Of a DNA stretch of 64,000 bases, positions 23,331 to 31,953 are shown piece after piece. Position numbers and translations under genes: made by a program. The stretch is from Streptosporangium sp040640155. GTDB taxonomy: Bacteria; Actinomycetota; Actinomycetes; Streptosporangiales; Streptosporangiaceae. The notes under the pieces are model-generated. The model was given only the letters and a program-made list of their open reading frames with translations. It made no database searches and had not been told where the DNA came from. The DNA lies in the NCBI RefSeq assembly GCF_040640155.1, contig NZ_JBFABE010000003.1:62001-126000 (forward strand), read 5' to 3'. Within the stretch, counting starts at the first letter, position 1. Each line of letters begins with the position of its first letter.

Positions 23331-26258
23331 TCAGCGGGTGAGGGTCACGTCCCTCACCCGCAGGCCGCCCCCGAAGACCAGGTAGACGTCCTGCCTGCCC
23401 CGCACGCCCCGTAGGGGGGCCTGCGCGGTGGCCCAGGAGTACACGCCGCCGGTGGCGGCCACCGGCACGGTCCCGGCGAGGGGGCCGGTCGGCGAGCCGA
23501 GACGGACCTCGACCGAGGAGGCGGCGCCGGCCGCGACCCCGAGCCGGACGCCGGTGACCCCGGAGCCGGAGTCCACGTCCTCGAAGGAGATCCACTCCCC
23601 CGCCGAGGCGCCGACCGCGTCACCGCGCACCTTGGTCTCGTCGACCAGTTCGACGCCCGCGTAGTCGTCGAAGTCGGCGGCGCGGGTGACGCGGGTGAGA
23701 TCGCGGGCGCCGATGCGCTCGCCCGTCACCCGCACGGTCGCCCGCTGCCGGATCCTCTCCGACGACGAGCCGACCAGCACGTCGTGGGTGGAGGTCTCCA
23801 CCGCGAAGCGGCCCCGCGTCACGTCCCACAGGGCCAGGTCGGCGGTCCTGAGGGGGAACGTCACCGTCTTCGTCTGCCCGGGGGCCAGGTGCACCCGCCG
23901 GAAGCCGCGGAGCTGCCTGACGGGCTGCTCCACCCGGGAGGTGTGCTGGCGGGTGTAGAGCTGCACGACCTCGTCGCCGGCCCGGGTGCCGGTGTTGGTC
24001 ACCCGGACGCTCACCTCGTGCCCGTCGCCCTTGGCGACCGTCCTGAGGCCCTGGTAGCCGAAGGTGGTGTAGCTCAGGCCGTGGCCGAAGGCGTACAGCG
24101 GATCGGCCTTGGAGTACAGGTAGGTCGCGCCGGTCTTGACGATGTCGTAGTCGAGGATGTCGGGCAGGGGCGTGCCCTCCTTCGGCCAGGTCTGGGTGAG
24201 CCGCCCGGCCGGGTTGGTGTCGCCGTAGAGCACGTCGGCCAGGGCGTGGCCGGTCTCGGCGCCCGCGTGGGTGGTCCACAGGATCGCCGGGACCTTCCGC
24301 TGGAGGGCGTCGATCGTGGTCGGGTAGCTGTTCTCCAGGATCACGACCGTGTTCGGGTTGGCCGCGTGGACCGCCTCGACGAGCGCGCGCTGGCCCTCGG
24401 CGAGGCCGAGGCCGGTCCGGTCGTGGTCCTCGCGGCCGTTGATGAACGGCATGCTGCCGACCACGACCACCGCGACGTCGGCCTTCCTCGCCGCCGCGAC
24501 GGCCTCGTCGACGCCGCTGCGCACGGTCTCGGTCTCGAAGCGGGTGGCGTCCGCGGCGACGGTCAGCGAGAGCGTGCCGTCGGCGGCGGCCTTGACGTAG
24601 ACGTTCGGGCCGAACCAGTCCTGGGCGGTCTCGTACCCGGCGTAGCGCAGCAGCGTCGTGCCGTCGGCCTGGGCCTCCAGCTTGAACTGCTCCTGCACGA
24701 ACCAGCCGGTGGGCTGCTCCTGGTTGTTGACCAGGGTGGACCAGTTCGCCCGGCTGACGTACTTCCCGTTGGCGACGCTGCGCAGGGTGACGACGCCCTG
24801 GCCCCAGTCGAAGACGTCGAACTGCTCGGTGGCCCCGGCCGTGGTGGACGAGAGCCTCAGGTCGGCGCCCGCGCCGGTGCCCGCGGTGAGGTACCTGCCG
24901 CCGGACTTCAGGGCGATCCGGTCGACGCCCTCGGCCGAGAGGGTGCCCGCGGCCCGCTCCCCGATGCCGTCGAGCGGGGTGACGCGGTACGGCAGCGAGC
25001 CCGAGTACCAGTCGGTGTAGAGGGTGTCGGCCAGCGGGCCGACCACCGCGACCTTCTCGCCGGGGGAGATCGGCAGCGTCGCGGAGGAGTTCTTCAGCAG
25101 CACCGCCGCGCCGGCGGCGGTCTCACGGGCCAGCGCGCGGTGCGCCGGGCTGTCGACCACCGCCTTGGTGATCCTCCCGTACGGCCCCCCGTCCGGGTCG
25201 AACTCGCCGAGCCGGAACCGGATGTGCAGGATGTCGCGGACGGCCTCGTCGATGTCGGCCTCGGTGAGCAGGCCCCGCGCGAGCGCCTCGCCGACCGCGG
25301 CCGCCGTCGGCGCCCCGTCGGTGTTGTCGACGGTGAAGCTCGACACCCCGGCCTTGACGATGGCGGCGGCGGCCTCGGCGCGGGTGGCGAAGTAGGCCTG
25401 GGAGCCGACGAGGTTGTTCGGGCCCCCGGCGTCGGAGACGTTGAACAGCCGCCGGTCGCTCCAGGTGTCGACCGTGGAGGTGAGGTCGGTGACCGTGGCG
25501 GGCCGCCCGTTGACGAGGTTGTAGGCCGTCATGACGCCGGTGGCCGCCCCGGCCTTCAGCGCCGTCCTGAACGCCGGGATCTCGTACTCGTTGAGCACGC
25601 GCGGGCGCAGGCCGGAGGAGGTCGTGTCACGGCGGATCTCGTTGTTGTTGGCCATGAAGTGCTTGAGCACCGGCGCCGCCCGCAGGTGGTCGGGGTCGTC
25701 GCCCTGGATGCCCGAGCCGTACGCGGTGGAGATCGCGCCGGTGAGCAGCGGGTCCTCGGAGTAGCCCTCCTCGTTGCGTCCCCAGCGGGGGTCGCGGAGC
25801 AGGTTGACCACGGGCGCCCAGAGCTGCAGGCCCCACACCCGGGGGTTCTCCGAGTGGTAGCCCCTGGCCTCCTCGCCGACGGCCGTGCCGACCTTCTTGA
25901 TCAGGGCGGGGTCCCAGGTGCTGGCCAGGCCGACGGCCTGCGGGAAGACCGTGCCCTTGGCGGTCACCACGTTGCCGCCGTTGTCGATGTCGGTGGACCA
26001 GGCGACGCCGTGCAGCGCCTCGGTGCCGGTCTTGAACAGCCCGATGCCGAGCCGTTCCACGGCCGGCTGGTACTGGTGCAGCCAGGAGATCTTCTCTGCG
26101 CGGGTCAGGCGGCCGAGCAGGTCGTCGACGCGCTGGGACAGCGGGAGCGAGGGGTCGCGGAAGGGGTGTTCGTCGTCGGCGTGGGCGGGTGCAGCGCACA
26201 ACCCCAGGGTCAGGGCCGCCGCGGCGAGGGCCGCGACGGCCTTGGTCGGCAGGGACAT
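23331..26258 (-). CDS. Secreted GH3 beta-glycosidase with inserted trefoil-like and CBM6-like regions
   Basis: A 975-residue exported paralogue of the GH3 enzyme at 9.8-12.7 kb. A Sec signal peptide (KAVAALAAAALTLGLCAAPAHA) precedes the conserved start FRDPSLPLSQRVDDLLGRL. The barrel has RDPRWGRNEEGYSEDP, KHFMANNNE and the nucleophile context FNVSDAGGPNN. Beyond it come a trefoil-like insert (VTLRSVANGKYVS), GHGLSYTTFGY with a fibronectin-type region, and a C-terminal sandwich (DYAGVELVD to DVYLVFGGG) like CBM6. It is the last gene of the five-gene operon that begins with GH31, 114 bases after the second permease, and is followed by a strong terminator. It probably trims polysaccharide or oligosaccharide outside the cell before uptake. 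GGAGGCGAA precedes the ATG. Confidence 0.9.
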   Translation of the reverse strand: MSLPTKAVAALAAAALTLGLCAAPAHADDEHPFRDPSLPLSQRVDDLLGRLTRAEKISWLHQYQPAVERLGIGLFKTGTEALHGVAWSTDIDNGGNVVTAKGTVFPQAVGLASTWDPALIKKVGTAVGEEARGYHSENPRVWGLQLWAPVVNLLRDPRWGRNEEGYSEDPLLTGAISTAYGSGIQGDDPDHLRAAPVLKHFMANNNEIRRDTTSSGLRPRVLNEYEIPAFRTALKAGAATGVMTAYNLVNGRPATVTDLTSTVDTWSDRRLFNVSDAGGPNNLVGSQAYFATRAEAAAAIVKAGVSSFTVDNTDGAPTAAAVGEALARGLLTEADIDEAVRDILHIRFRLGEFDPDGGPYGRITKAVVDSPAHRALARETAAGAAVLLKNSSATLPISPGEKVAVVGPLADTLYTDWYSGSLPYRVTPLDGIGERAAGTLSAEGVDRIALKSGGRYLTAGTGAGADLRLSSTTAGATEQFDVFDWGQGVVTLRSVANGKYVSRANWSTLVNNQEQPTGWFVQEQFKLEAQADGTTLLRYAGYETAQDWFGPNVYVKAAADGTLSLTVAADATRFETETVRSGVDEAVAAARKADVAVVVVGSMPFINGREDHDRTGLGLAEGQRALVEAVHAANPNTVVILENSYPTTIDALQRKVPAILWTTHAGAETGHALADVLYGDTNPAGRLTQTWPKEGTPLPDILDYDIVKTGATYLYSKADPLYAFGHGLSYTTFGYQGLRTVAKGDGHEVSVRVTNTGTRAGDEVVQLYTRQHTSRVEQPVRQLRGFRRVHLAPGQTKTVTFPLRTADLALWDVTRGRFAVETSTHDVLVGSSSERIRQRATVRVTGERIGARDLTRVTRAADFDDYAGVELVDETKVRGDAVGASAGEWISFEDVDSGSGVTGVRLGVAAGAASSVEVRLGSPTGPLAGTVPVAATGGVYSWATAQAPLRGVRGRQDVYLVFGGGLRVRDVTLTR

Positions 26259-26371
26259 TTCGCCTCCAGGTCAGGGGGAGTCGAAGGAGGGCTCTTACGG
26301 GTCGAAGAGGGCTCGTACACGGGCCGGAGACGGGTCGGAGACGGGTCCTGACCCGCGACGTGACCGCGGGC

Positions 26372-27187
26372 TCACTTGACGGCGCCCACGGTCACGCCGC
26401 GGGTCAGGGTCCGCTGGAAGATGAGGAAGAAGACGACGGCCGGGAGGATGCCGAGCAGCGCCGAGGCGCTGGACATCGTCGCGTCCATCATCTTGTCCCC
26501 CTGCAGGACGCCCAGCGCGACCGGGACGGTCTGGTTCTCGTTGGAGATGAGGAAGATCAACGGCAGGAAGAACTCGTTCCAGGTCCAGATGAAGAAGAAG
26601 ACGAGCAGCACGCTCAGCGTCGGTGAGCTGATCGGCACGACGACCCGCCACAGCGTCCGCCACTTGCCCGCCCCGTCCAGGGCCGCGGCCTCCAGGATCT
26701 CGCGCGGGAAGCGGCCGAGCACCGAGGAGAGCAGGTAGGTGCCGAACGCGCTCTGGATCACCGTGAAGATGATGATCACCCCGAGCCGGGTGTCGTACAG
26801 GCCGGCCTGCTTGGACAGGTAGTACAGCGGGTAGACCAGCGCCTCCTGCGGGAGCGTGTTGGCCACCAGGAACAGCACCAGGATCCACATCCTGCCGCGC
26901 ACCCTGCCGATGCCGATCGCGTACGCGTTGAACACCGACAGCACGGTGGCGAGCACGGCCACCGAGCCGCTGATCAGCAGGCTGTTCCAGAGCTTGCCGC
27001 CGAAGTCGACGCGCTTCCAGAACTCGACGATCCCGTCGAGGTAGAGCGATCCGGGCAGGCTCAGCGGGCCGCCCGCGGAGTAGTCGGCCGGGGACTTCAC
27101 CGCGTTGAGCGTGACGATGGCGAACGGCACCAGCATCACGACCGCCAGCACGACCAGCGCGGCCAGGACCGAGTATTTCCGGATCAT
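26372..27187 (-). CDS. Sugar ABC transporter permease (MalG-like)
   Basis: A 271-residue CUT1 permease with six helices and the EAA loop EAAALDGAGKWRTLWRVVVPISSPTL. The N-terminus MIRKYSVLAALVVLAVVMLVPFAIV is the first helix. ATG 27187 overlaps the stop of the upstream permease gene by four bases (ATGA), which fixes the start. A much longer same-frame reading upstream is only the shadow of that neighbour. It pairs with the permease at 27184-28062 and the lipoprotein at 28216-29520; the ATPase must come from elsewhere. The secreted GH3 gene follows. The operon context suggests import of oligosaccharides left after extracellular GH3 action. Confidence 0.93.
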   Translation of the reverse strand: MIRKYSVLAALVVLAVVMLVPFAIVTLNAVKSPADYSAGGPLSLPGSLYLDGIVEFWKRVDFGGKLWNSLLISGSVAVLATVLSVFNAYAIGIGRVRGRMWILVLFLVANTLPQEALVYPLYYLSKQAGLYDTRLGVIIIFTVIQSAFGTYLLSSVLGRFPREILEAAALDGAGKWRTLWRVVVPISSPTLSVLLVFFFIWTWNEFFLPLIFLISNENQTVPVALGVLQGDKMMDATMSSASALLGILPAVVFFLIFQRTLTRGVTVGAVK

Positions 27188-28062
27188 GCTTCCCTGTCCT
27201 GAACCCGGAGGAACAACACCGTCACCACGATGATCACCAGGGTGAGCACGGTGGCGATCGCCGAGCCGTATCCGACGTTGGCCTTCTCGAAGAAGTTCTG
27301 GTAGCTGAAGTAGGAGGGCACCAGCGTGGCCCCGCCGGGGCCGCCCCTGGTCAGCACGAAGATCGGCCCGAAGACCTTGAGGGCGGCGATCGTGCAGGTC
27401 AGCAGGACCACGTAGATCTCCGGCCGGATCTGCGGGATCGTAATGTGCCAGAACCGCCGCCCCCACGACGCGCCGTCCATCTCCGCGGCCTCGTACAGCG
27501 CGGGGTCCACCCGCTGCAGCCCGGCCATGAAGATGACCACCGGGTAGCCGATCTGGAACCACACCATGATGGCCATGACGCTCGGCAGCGCCCAGTCGGG
27601 GTCGCCGAGCCAGTTCCTCGGCTCCATGCCCAGCAGGGCGAGGAACTCGTTCAGCGCCCCGAAGCGCGGGTGCATGATCCAGCCCCAGACGATGCCGGCG
27701 ATCGCGACCGGCAGCACCTGCGGCAGGTAGTACGCGGCCCGCAGCGCCCCGGCCGTGCGGGGGCCGAACCTCCTTCCCACATGGTCGAAGAGCGTCGCCG
27801 CCAGGACCAGCCCGACGAGCGTCGGGACGATGGCCATCGCGACGATCAGCGCGACGTTGTTGCGGAAGGAGGTCCAGAACCGCGCGTCGGCCAGCAGCCG
27901 GGAGTAGTTGTCCAGCCCGATCCACCGGGGATCGCCGATCCCCTGCCACCGGGTGAAGCCGATCCCGACGTTCATCAGGAACGGCACCGCGATGACCGCG
28001 GTGAACAGCAGGGCGCTGGGCAGCAGGAACACCCAGTACCCGCGGTCACGAGACCTCGGCAT
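27184..28062 (-). CDS. Sugar ABC transporter permease (MalF-like)
   Basis: A 292-residue CUT1 permease beginning MPRSRDRGYWVFLLPSALLF, with six predicted helices and the docking loop EAAEMDGASWGRRFWHITIPQIRPE. ATG 28062 is chosen because AGGAG lies eight bases upstream; an earlier in-frame start at 28095 lacks a binding site and would invade the hairpin region upstream. It overlaps the next permease by four bases. The 153-base gap from the binding-protein gene contains a stable hairpin and a pentanucleotide repeat, which may set lower expression for the permeases than for the binding protein, a common arrangement in such operons. Confidence 0.93.
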   Translation of the reverse strand: MPRSRDRGYWVFLLPSALLFTAVIAVPFLMNVGIGFTRWQGIGDPRWIGLDNYSRLLADARFWTSFRNNVALIVAMAIVPTLVGLVLAATLFDHVGRRFGPRTAGALRAAYYLPQVLPVAIAGIVWGWIMHPRFGALNEFLALLGMEPRNWLGDPDWALPSVMAIMVWFQIGYPVVIFMAGLQRVDPALYEAAEMDGASWGRRFWHITIPQIRPEIYVVLLTCTIAALKVFGPIFVLTRGGPGGATLVPSYFSYQNFFEKANVGYGSAIATVLTLVIIVVTVLFLRVQDREA

Positions 28063-28088
28063 CCGGAGGTCTCCTCTCTGTGTCTCCA

Positions 28089-28110
28089 CGCGCACGGATC
28101 TCCGTGCGCG
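28089..28110 (-). other. Intercistronic hairpin between binding protein and permease genes
   Basis: CGCGCACGGA (28089-28098) is the exact complement of TCCGTGCGCG (28101-28110), giving a compact stem-loop of nine pairs with a 4-base loop. It could stabilise the upstream binding-protein message or attenuate read-through. Confidence 0.65.
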
Positions 28111-28125
28111 GCCGGGCCGGGCCGC

Positions 28126-28160
28126 GCGGTGCGGTGCGGTGCGGTGCGGTGCGGTGCGGT
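28126..28160. repeat. Seven-copy GCGGT pentanucleotide repeat
   Basis: GCGGT is repeated seven times without error in the gap between the binding-protein and permease genes (ACCGC on the transcribed sense strand). Copy number may vary between strains, which would alter spacing but no reading frame. Confidence 0.92.
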
Positions 28161-28215
28161 CGAGGGTGATCAGGGACGGTCGGGCGCGCTCAGGGGCGGC
28201 CGGGGAGGGCCGGGG

Positions 28216-29520
28216 TCAGTTGCCGAGGTCGGCGAGGTTCTCCTCGTACGGCGCGGCGAGCTCGTCCAGCACCTCGGCGGAGGACTTGGACCCGTTGACG
28301 AGGTTCTGCAGCCCGGACACGAGCACGTCGTAGTAGCCGGGCGCCGGCCAGTCGGGGTAGAACGCCAGCCGGTCGGAGGACGAGAGCGTGTTGAAGTTCT
28401 CGATCAGCTCCTTGCTCTTGGCGTCGGTGATCGCCGCGGTGTCGGCCGCCACCGGGATGCCGCCGGAGTTGCCCAGCAGGTTCTGGATCTCCTTCTTCAT
28501 CGTGATGTCGATGAAGTCGTAGGCGAGGTCCTTGTTCTTGGCGTTCTCGGGGACGACCCAGACGTTGCCGCTGGACCCGGCGCTCATCGTGTCGCCCGGC
28601 CACAGGAACGAGCCCCACTCGAAGTCCTTGACGTCGCTGACGAAACGGCCGTACCACCAGCTGCCGGAGATCAGGATCGGGTACTTGCCGCCGATGAACG
28701 ACACGCCCATGTCCTCGGCCTTGACCGCGGCGGAGTCCTTGCCGATGTAGCCCTTCTTCACCCAGTCGGCGAAGGTGTCGGCCGCGTAGGTGAACTCCGG
28801 CCCCTTGAAGTCGACCTTGCCCTTGTAGAGCTGGAAGGCGTCCACCCAGGGCCGCTGCGCCTTGCTCAGCGCGAGCTGGTAGAAGATGTGCTGCGCCGGG
28901 TACTCGGCGCCGCCCATCGCGATGGGGGTGGTGCCCTTCTTGGCGAACGTGTCGAGGACCTCGGTGAACTCCTCGAACGTGGTGGGCACCTCGACGCCCG
29001 CCTTCTCGAAGGCGTCCTTGTTGTAGTAGACCATCACGTACTCGGCGTAGTTCGGGACGCCGAACCACTTGCCCGAGCCCATGACGCCGCGCTCGTCGTA
29101 CCTCGCGGTCGTCTGGAGCGAGGGGCTGAGCAGCTTGTCCCAGCCGCGCCTGGTCACCTCGGGGGTGAGGTCGGTGAGCAGCCCCTGCTTGGACAGCAGC
29201 CCGGCGGTGGCGTTGCCCTTGTTGTACTCCATCACGTCCGGGGCCTCGTCCGAGTTGAGGATCATGCCCGCGGACTGGCGGATCTGCTCGAACGCCTTCT
29301 CCTCGAACTTCACCGTCACGCCGGGGTGGGAGGCCTCGAACTGCTTGACGGCCTCGGTCCAGGCCTTGCCCATCGCGCTGTCGGCGGCCTCGTAGTGCCA
29401 GAGCTTCAGGACGCGGGGGCCGTCGGCGGCGGGTTTCTCCGCCGCGGGCTCGGTGCCGCCGCAGGCGGCCAGCGCCACGACCGCCGCCACGACGGCGATA
29501 CCCGCTCTCAGGTTGAGCAT
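28216..29520 (-). CDS. Sugar ABC transporter substrate-binding lipoprotein (family 1)
   Basis: A 434-residue lipoprotein receptor. The signal peptide MLNLRAGIAVVAAVVALAACGG has the lipobox LAAC, and the mature protein opens with a Glu/Ala/Pro linker and VLKLWHYE, typical of family-1 sugar-binding proteins (about 420-440 residues). PILISGSWWYGRFVSDVKDFEWGSFLWPG supplies aromatic stacking residues. AGGAGAA just upstream overlaps the GH31 stop, and the two genes are ten bases apart, so they are co-transcribed and probably coupled. It delivers ligand to the two downstream permeases. It differs in class and length from the other binding protein in the window, so the two importers probably take different oligosaccharides. 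Confidence 0.92.
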   Translation of the reverse strand: MLNLRAGIAVVAAVVALAACGGTEPAAEKPAADGPRVLKLWHYEAADSAMGKAWTEAVKQFEASHPGVTVKFEEKAFEQIRQSAGMILNSDEAPDVMEYNKGNATAGLLSKQGLLTDLTPEVTRRGWDKLLSPSLQTTARYDERGVMGSGKWFGVPNYAEYVMVYYNKDAFEKAGVEVPTTFEEFTEVLDTFAKKGTTPIAMGGAEYPAQHIFYQLALSKAQRPWVDAFQLYKGKVDFKGPEFTYAADTFADWVKKGYIGKDSAAVKAEDMGVSFIGGKYPILISGSWWYGRFVSDVKDFEWGSFLWPGDTMSAGSSGNVWVVPENAKNKDLAYDFIDITMKKEIQNLLGNSGGIPVAADTAAITDAKSKELIENFNTLSSSDRLAFYPDWPAPGYYDVLVSGLQNLVNGSKSSAEVLDELAAPYEENLADLGN

Positions 29521-29530
29521 GGTTCTTCTC

Positions 29531-31819
29531 CTAGGTGGTGGTGATGACGACCGGGACGTCGGTCCCCACGAATTCGACGCCCGCGATCCGCGCGCTCCCC
29601 GAGACGGTCACCCGCAGGCCCTCCCCGTCCGGGACGGAGACGATCACGGTGTCCCCGTCGAGGTCGGAGACGGTGGTACGGCTCTCCGTGACGCCGTACA
29701 CGACCAGGGTGATCTCCCCGAACGGCCCGTCGCCGACGGCTCCCCGCGGGTCGGCCAGGACGGGGATGATCGCGCCGTGCCGCACGTACAGCGGGACGCG
29801 GTCCAGCGGCGTGGCGGCCGTGACGTAGCGGCCGCCGATCAGGACGTCGCCGGTCCAGTGGTCGACCCACTCGCCCTCGGGCAGGTAGACCTTCCTGACC
29901 TGCTCGGGAGAGGTCATCGGCGCCACCAGCAGGTCACGGCCGAGCAGGTACTCCAGGTCGGCCTGCCAGGCCACCGGGTCGCCGGGGTGGTCGACGCACA
30001 GCGCCCGCATCATCGGCGCCCCGGTCCTGGCGGCCTCCACGGCCGCGCTGTAGATGTAGGGCATGAGCCGGTAGCGCAGCCTCAGCGCCTCCACGGCCTC
30101 GGCCTCGACCTCGGGGAACTCCCACGGCTCCCGGCTGGTGGTGCCGTGCAGGCGCAGCAGCGGGGACAGGGCGCCGAACTGGGTCCAGCGGACGTACAGG
30201 TCGTCGGTGGGGCGGCCGGTGAAGCCTCCGGCGTCGTGGCTCCAGAACGGGATGCCCGACAGGCCGTGCGCCAGCCCGCCGCGCAGCGTGCTGGCCATCG
30301 CCGGGTAGCTGGTGTAGGTGTCGCCGCTCCACTGCGCCGCGTGCCGCTGCCCGCCCAGGTACGACGAGCGTGCCCAGACCATGCCGTGCCCGGTGACCTC
30401 GCGGGTCACCTCCGAGACGACGTCGTTGAACAGCAGCGTGTAGACGTTGTGCAGGTCGGTGCCGGACATGCCGTTGGCCGCCACGGCGTCGTGCGGCACG
30501 CCCTCGGCGAAGTCGGTCTTGAAGACCTGCACGCCCTGCTCCAGCAGCGGGCGGAGCAGCCCCTTGAACCACTCGACGGCGGCGGGCGAGGTGAAGTCGA
30601 CGATGCCGCAGGCCGGGTAGGAGCCGTGCCAGCAGTCCGCGACGTAGACCTCCCCGTCCGGCCTCCTGAGGAAGTACCCGTTCTCGGCGGCGCCGGCGAA
30701 GGCCGGGCTGAGGTGGGAGACGTAGGGGTTCATCCACAGGCAGACCTTGAAGCCCATGGCGTCCAGCTCGGCCAGCATGCCCGCGGGGTCGGGGAAGCCG
30801 TCGGCGTCCCAGCGCAGGTCCGACCAGTGGCCGTCGGTCTGCCAGTAGGTGTCCAGGTGCAGCACGTCGCACGGGATGCCGCGCTCGCGGATCGTGCGCG
30901 CCCGCTTCATCACCCGCTCCTGGGTGTCGACGAAGAACCCCGAGGAGATCCAGGTGCCGAACGCCCACTTGGGCGGGAGCTGCGGCGCGCAGGTCAGCAG
31001 GTCGAACCGGCCGAGCACCTCCGGCGGGGTGGGCCCGGCGATCACGTAGTAGTCGATGAGGTCGTCCGGCACCACGATCTGCACGCAGCTGTGCGTGCTC
31101 TGGCACACGTCGAACTCCACCGGCGCCCCGCTGTCCACCAGCACGCCGTAGCCCTTGCTGGACAGGTAGAACGGCACGTTCTTGTACGCCCGCTGCGACT
31201 CGGCGCCGAACGCGTCGAAGTTCCACATCAGGGGGCGCTGGCCGCGCTTGTCGAGCCGGGTGAACGACTCGCCGAACCCGGTGAACGCCTCGTCGGCCCC
31301 GGCCACGAAACTCTCGTGGTACCCGGCCACCTCGCCGCCCGAGGCCGAGCGGCCGAACGGCAGCGTGCGCAGCCGGCCGCTGATGTCGGTGTGCCCCCGG
31401 TCCTGCTCCAGCAGCGGCGCCCCGCTCGCGTCGGTGAACCTCAGGTGCCAGGGCGACAAGGTGATCTCCGCGCGGAGCGAGCCCGCGTCGAGCAGGATCG
31501 TCCCGTCCCGGTTCTCCACCCGGGCACCGGCGAACTCGCCCGGCGTGACCATGGAGATCGCCGGGGCCGACCGGGTCCGCGCGTCCGCGTCCTGGCCGAG
31601 CCTGACCCGGATCACGCCCTCGCCCGCCACACCCACCTGGACCAGGAGCGTCTCCTCGGCGGTGGTCACCGCCTTCAGGATCACCCCGGCCTCGTCGGAG
31701 GCCACCGGCTCCGCCGAGATCAGCGCCGACAGTCCCTCCTCGCCGTGCGAGCGGACGGGCAGCTCCGGCGGATCCGCGACGAAGTACTCGTGCGCGATCA
31801 ACGGGGGACGGTAGGGCAT
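29531..31819 (-). CDS. yicI: GH31 alpha-xylosidase (YicI-like)
   Basis: A 762-residue family 31 glycosidase without signal peptide, so cytosolic. The nucleophile region reads FKTDFAEGVP with Asp436, matching the KTDFGE signature of YicI alpha-xylosidases rather than the DMNE form of alpha-glucosidases. MVWARSSYLGGQRHAAQWSGDTYTSYPAMASTLRGGL and FWSHDAGGF also parallel YicI closely. It would remove alpha-1,6-xylosyl residues from the non-reducing end of xyloglucan oligosaccharides. It is the first gene of the operon with the binding protein, permeases and secreted GH3, behind a promoter that overlaps a ROK-type operator. ATG 31819 has GGAG upstream. Activity on isoprimeverose-type substrates is the most likely function, by homology. 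Confidence 0.92.
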   Translation of the reverse strand: MPYRPPLIAHEYFVADPPELPVRSHGEEGLSALISAEPVASDEAGVILKAVTTAEETLLVQVGVAGEGVIRVRLGQDADARTRSAPAISMVTPGEFAGARVENRDGTILLDAGSLRAEITLSPWHLRFTDASGAPLLEQDRGHTDISGRLRTLPFGRSASGGEVAGYHESFVAGADEAFTGFGESFTRLDKRGQRPLMWNFDAFGAESQRAYKNVPFYLSSKGYGVLVDSGAPVEFDVCQSTHSCVQIVVPDDLIDYYVIAGPTPPEVLGRFDLLTCAPQLPPKWAFGTWISSGFFVDTQERVMKRARTIRERGIPCDVLHLDTYWQTDGHWSDLRWDADGFPDPAGMLAELDAMGFKVCLWMNPYVSHLSPAFAGAAENGYFLRRPDGEVYVADCWHGSYPACGIVDFTSPAAVEWFKGLLRPLLEQGVQVFKTDFAEGVPHDAVAANGMSGTDLHNVYTLLFNDVVSEVTREVTGHGMVWARSSYLGGQRHAAQWSGDTYTSYPAMASTLRGGLAHGLSGIPFWSHDAGGFTGRPTDDLYVRWTQFGALSPLLRLHGTTSREPWEFPEVEAEAVEALRLRYRLMPYIYSAAVEAARTGAPMMRALCVDHPGDPVAWQADLEYLLGRDLLVAPMTSPEQVRKVYLPEGEWVDHWTGDVLIGGRYVTAATPLDRVPLYVRHGAIIPVLADPRGAVGDGPFGEITLVVYGVTESRTTVSDLDGDTVIVSVPDGEGLRVTVSGSARIAGVEFVGTDVPVVITTT

Positions 31820-31850
31820 GGGAACTCCAGAGCTCGACGTGCGGCTGCCG

Positions 31851-31884
31851 AATTAGTTTTACGTCCAAACCAACAAACGTCAAT
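31851..31884 (-). promoter_or_regulatory. GH31 operon promoter overlapped by ROK-type operator
   Basis: On the minus strand TTGACG (31878-31883), a 16-base spacer and TAAAAC (31856-31861) form a promoter. The spacer and -10 region read GTTTGTTGGTTTGG then AAAACTAATT, an imperfect copy of the XylR-like operator. Binding would block RNA polymerase. Confidence 0.65.
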
Positions 31885-31890
31885 GGGACC

Positions 31891-31919
31891 TTGAGCCGGG
31901 CCGTCTCCCGGTGGATAAT
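31891..31919 (+). promoter_or_regulatory. GH42 gene promoter
   Basis: TTGAGC (31891-31896), 17 bases, GATAAT (31914-31919). The start of transcription would fall within the operator that follows. Confidence 0.7.
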
Positions 31920-31941
31920 TAGTTTGTTTGCCATCCAAAAC
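31917..31941. promoter_or_regulatory. ROK/XylR-type operator at the GH42 transcription start
   Basis: TTAGTTTGTTTG, an exact copy of the XylR consensus left half, is followed by a degenerate right half (CCAAAAC). It begins at the -10 of the GH42 promoter and ends just before the ribosome binding site. Confidence 0.65.
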
Positions 31942-31953
31942 AGAGGAGCACTC

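Noticed and set aside
26372..27949. Apparent 525-residue fusion upstream of the MalG-like permease
   Set aside because: The first half is the out-of-frame shadow of the adjacent permease; ATG 27187 with ATGA overlap is the real start.
28126..28160. GCGGT tract considered as CRISPR or origin-like iterons
   Set aside because: Five-base units without spacers; simple microsatellite.
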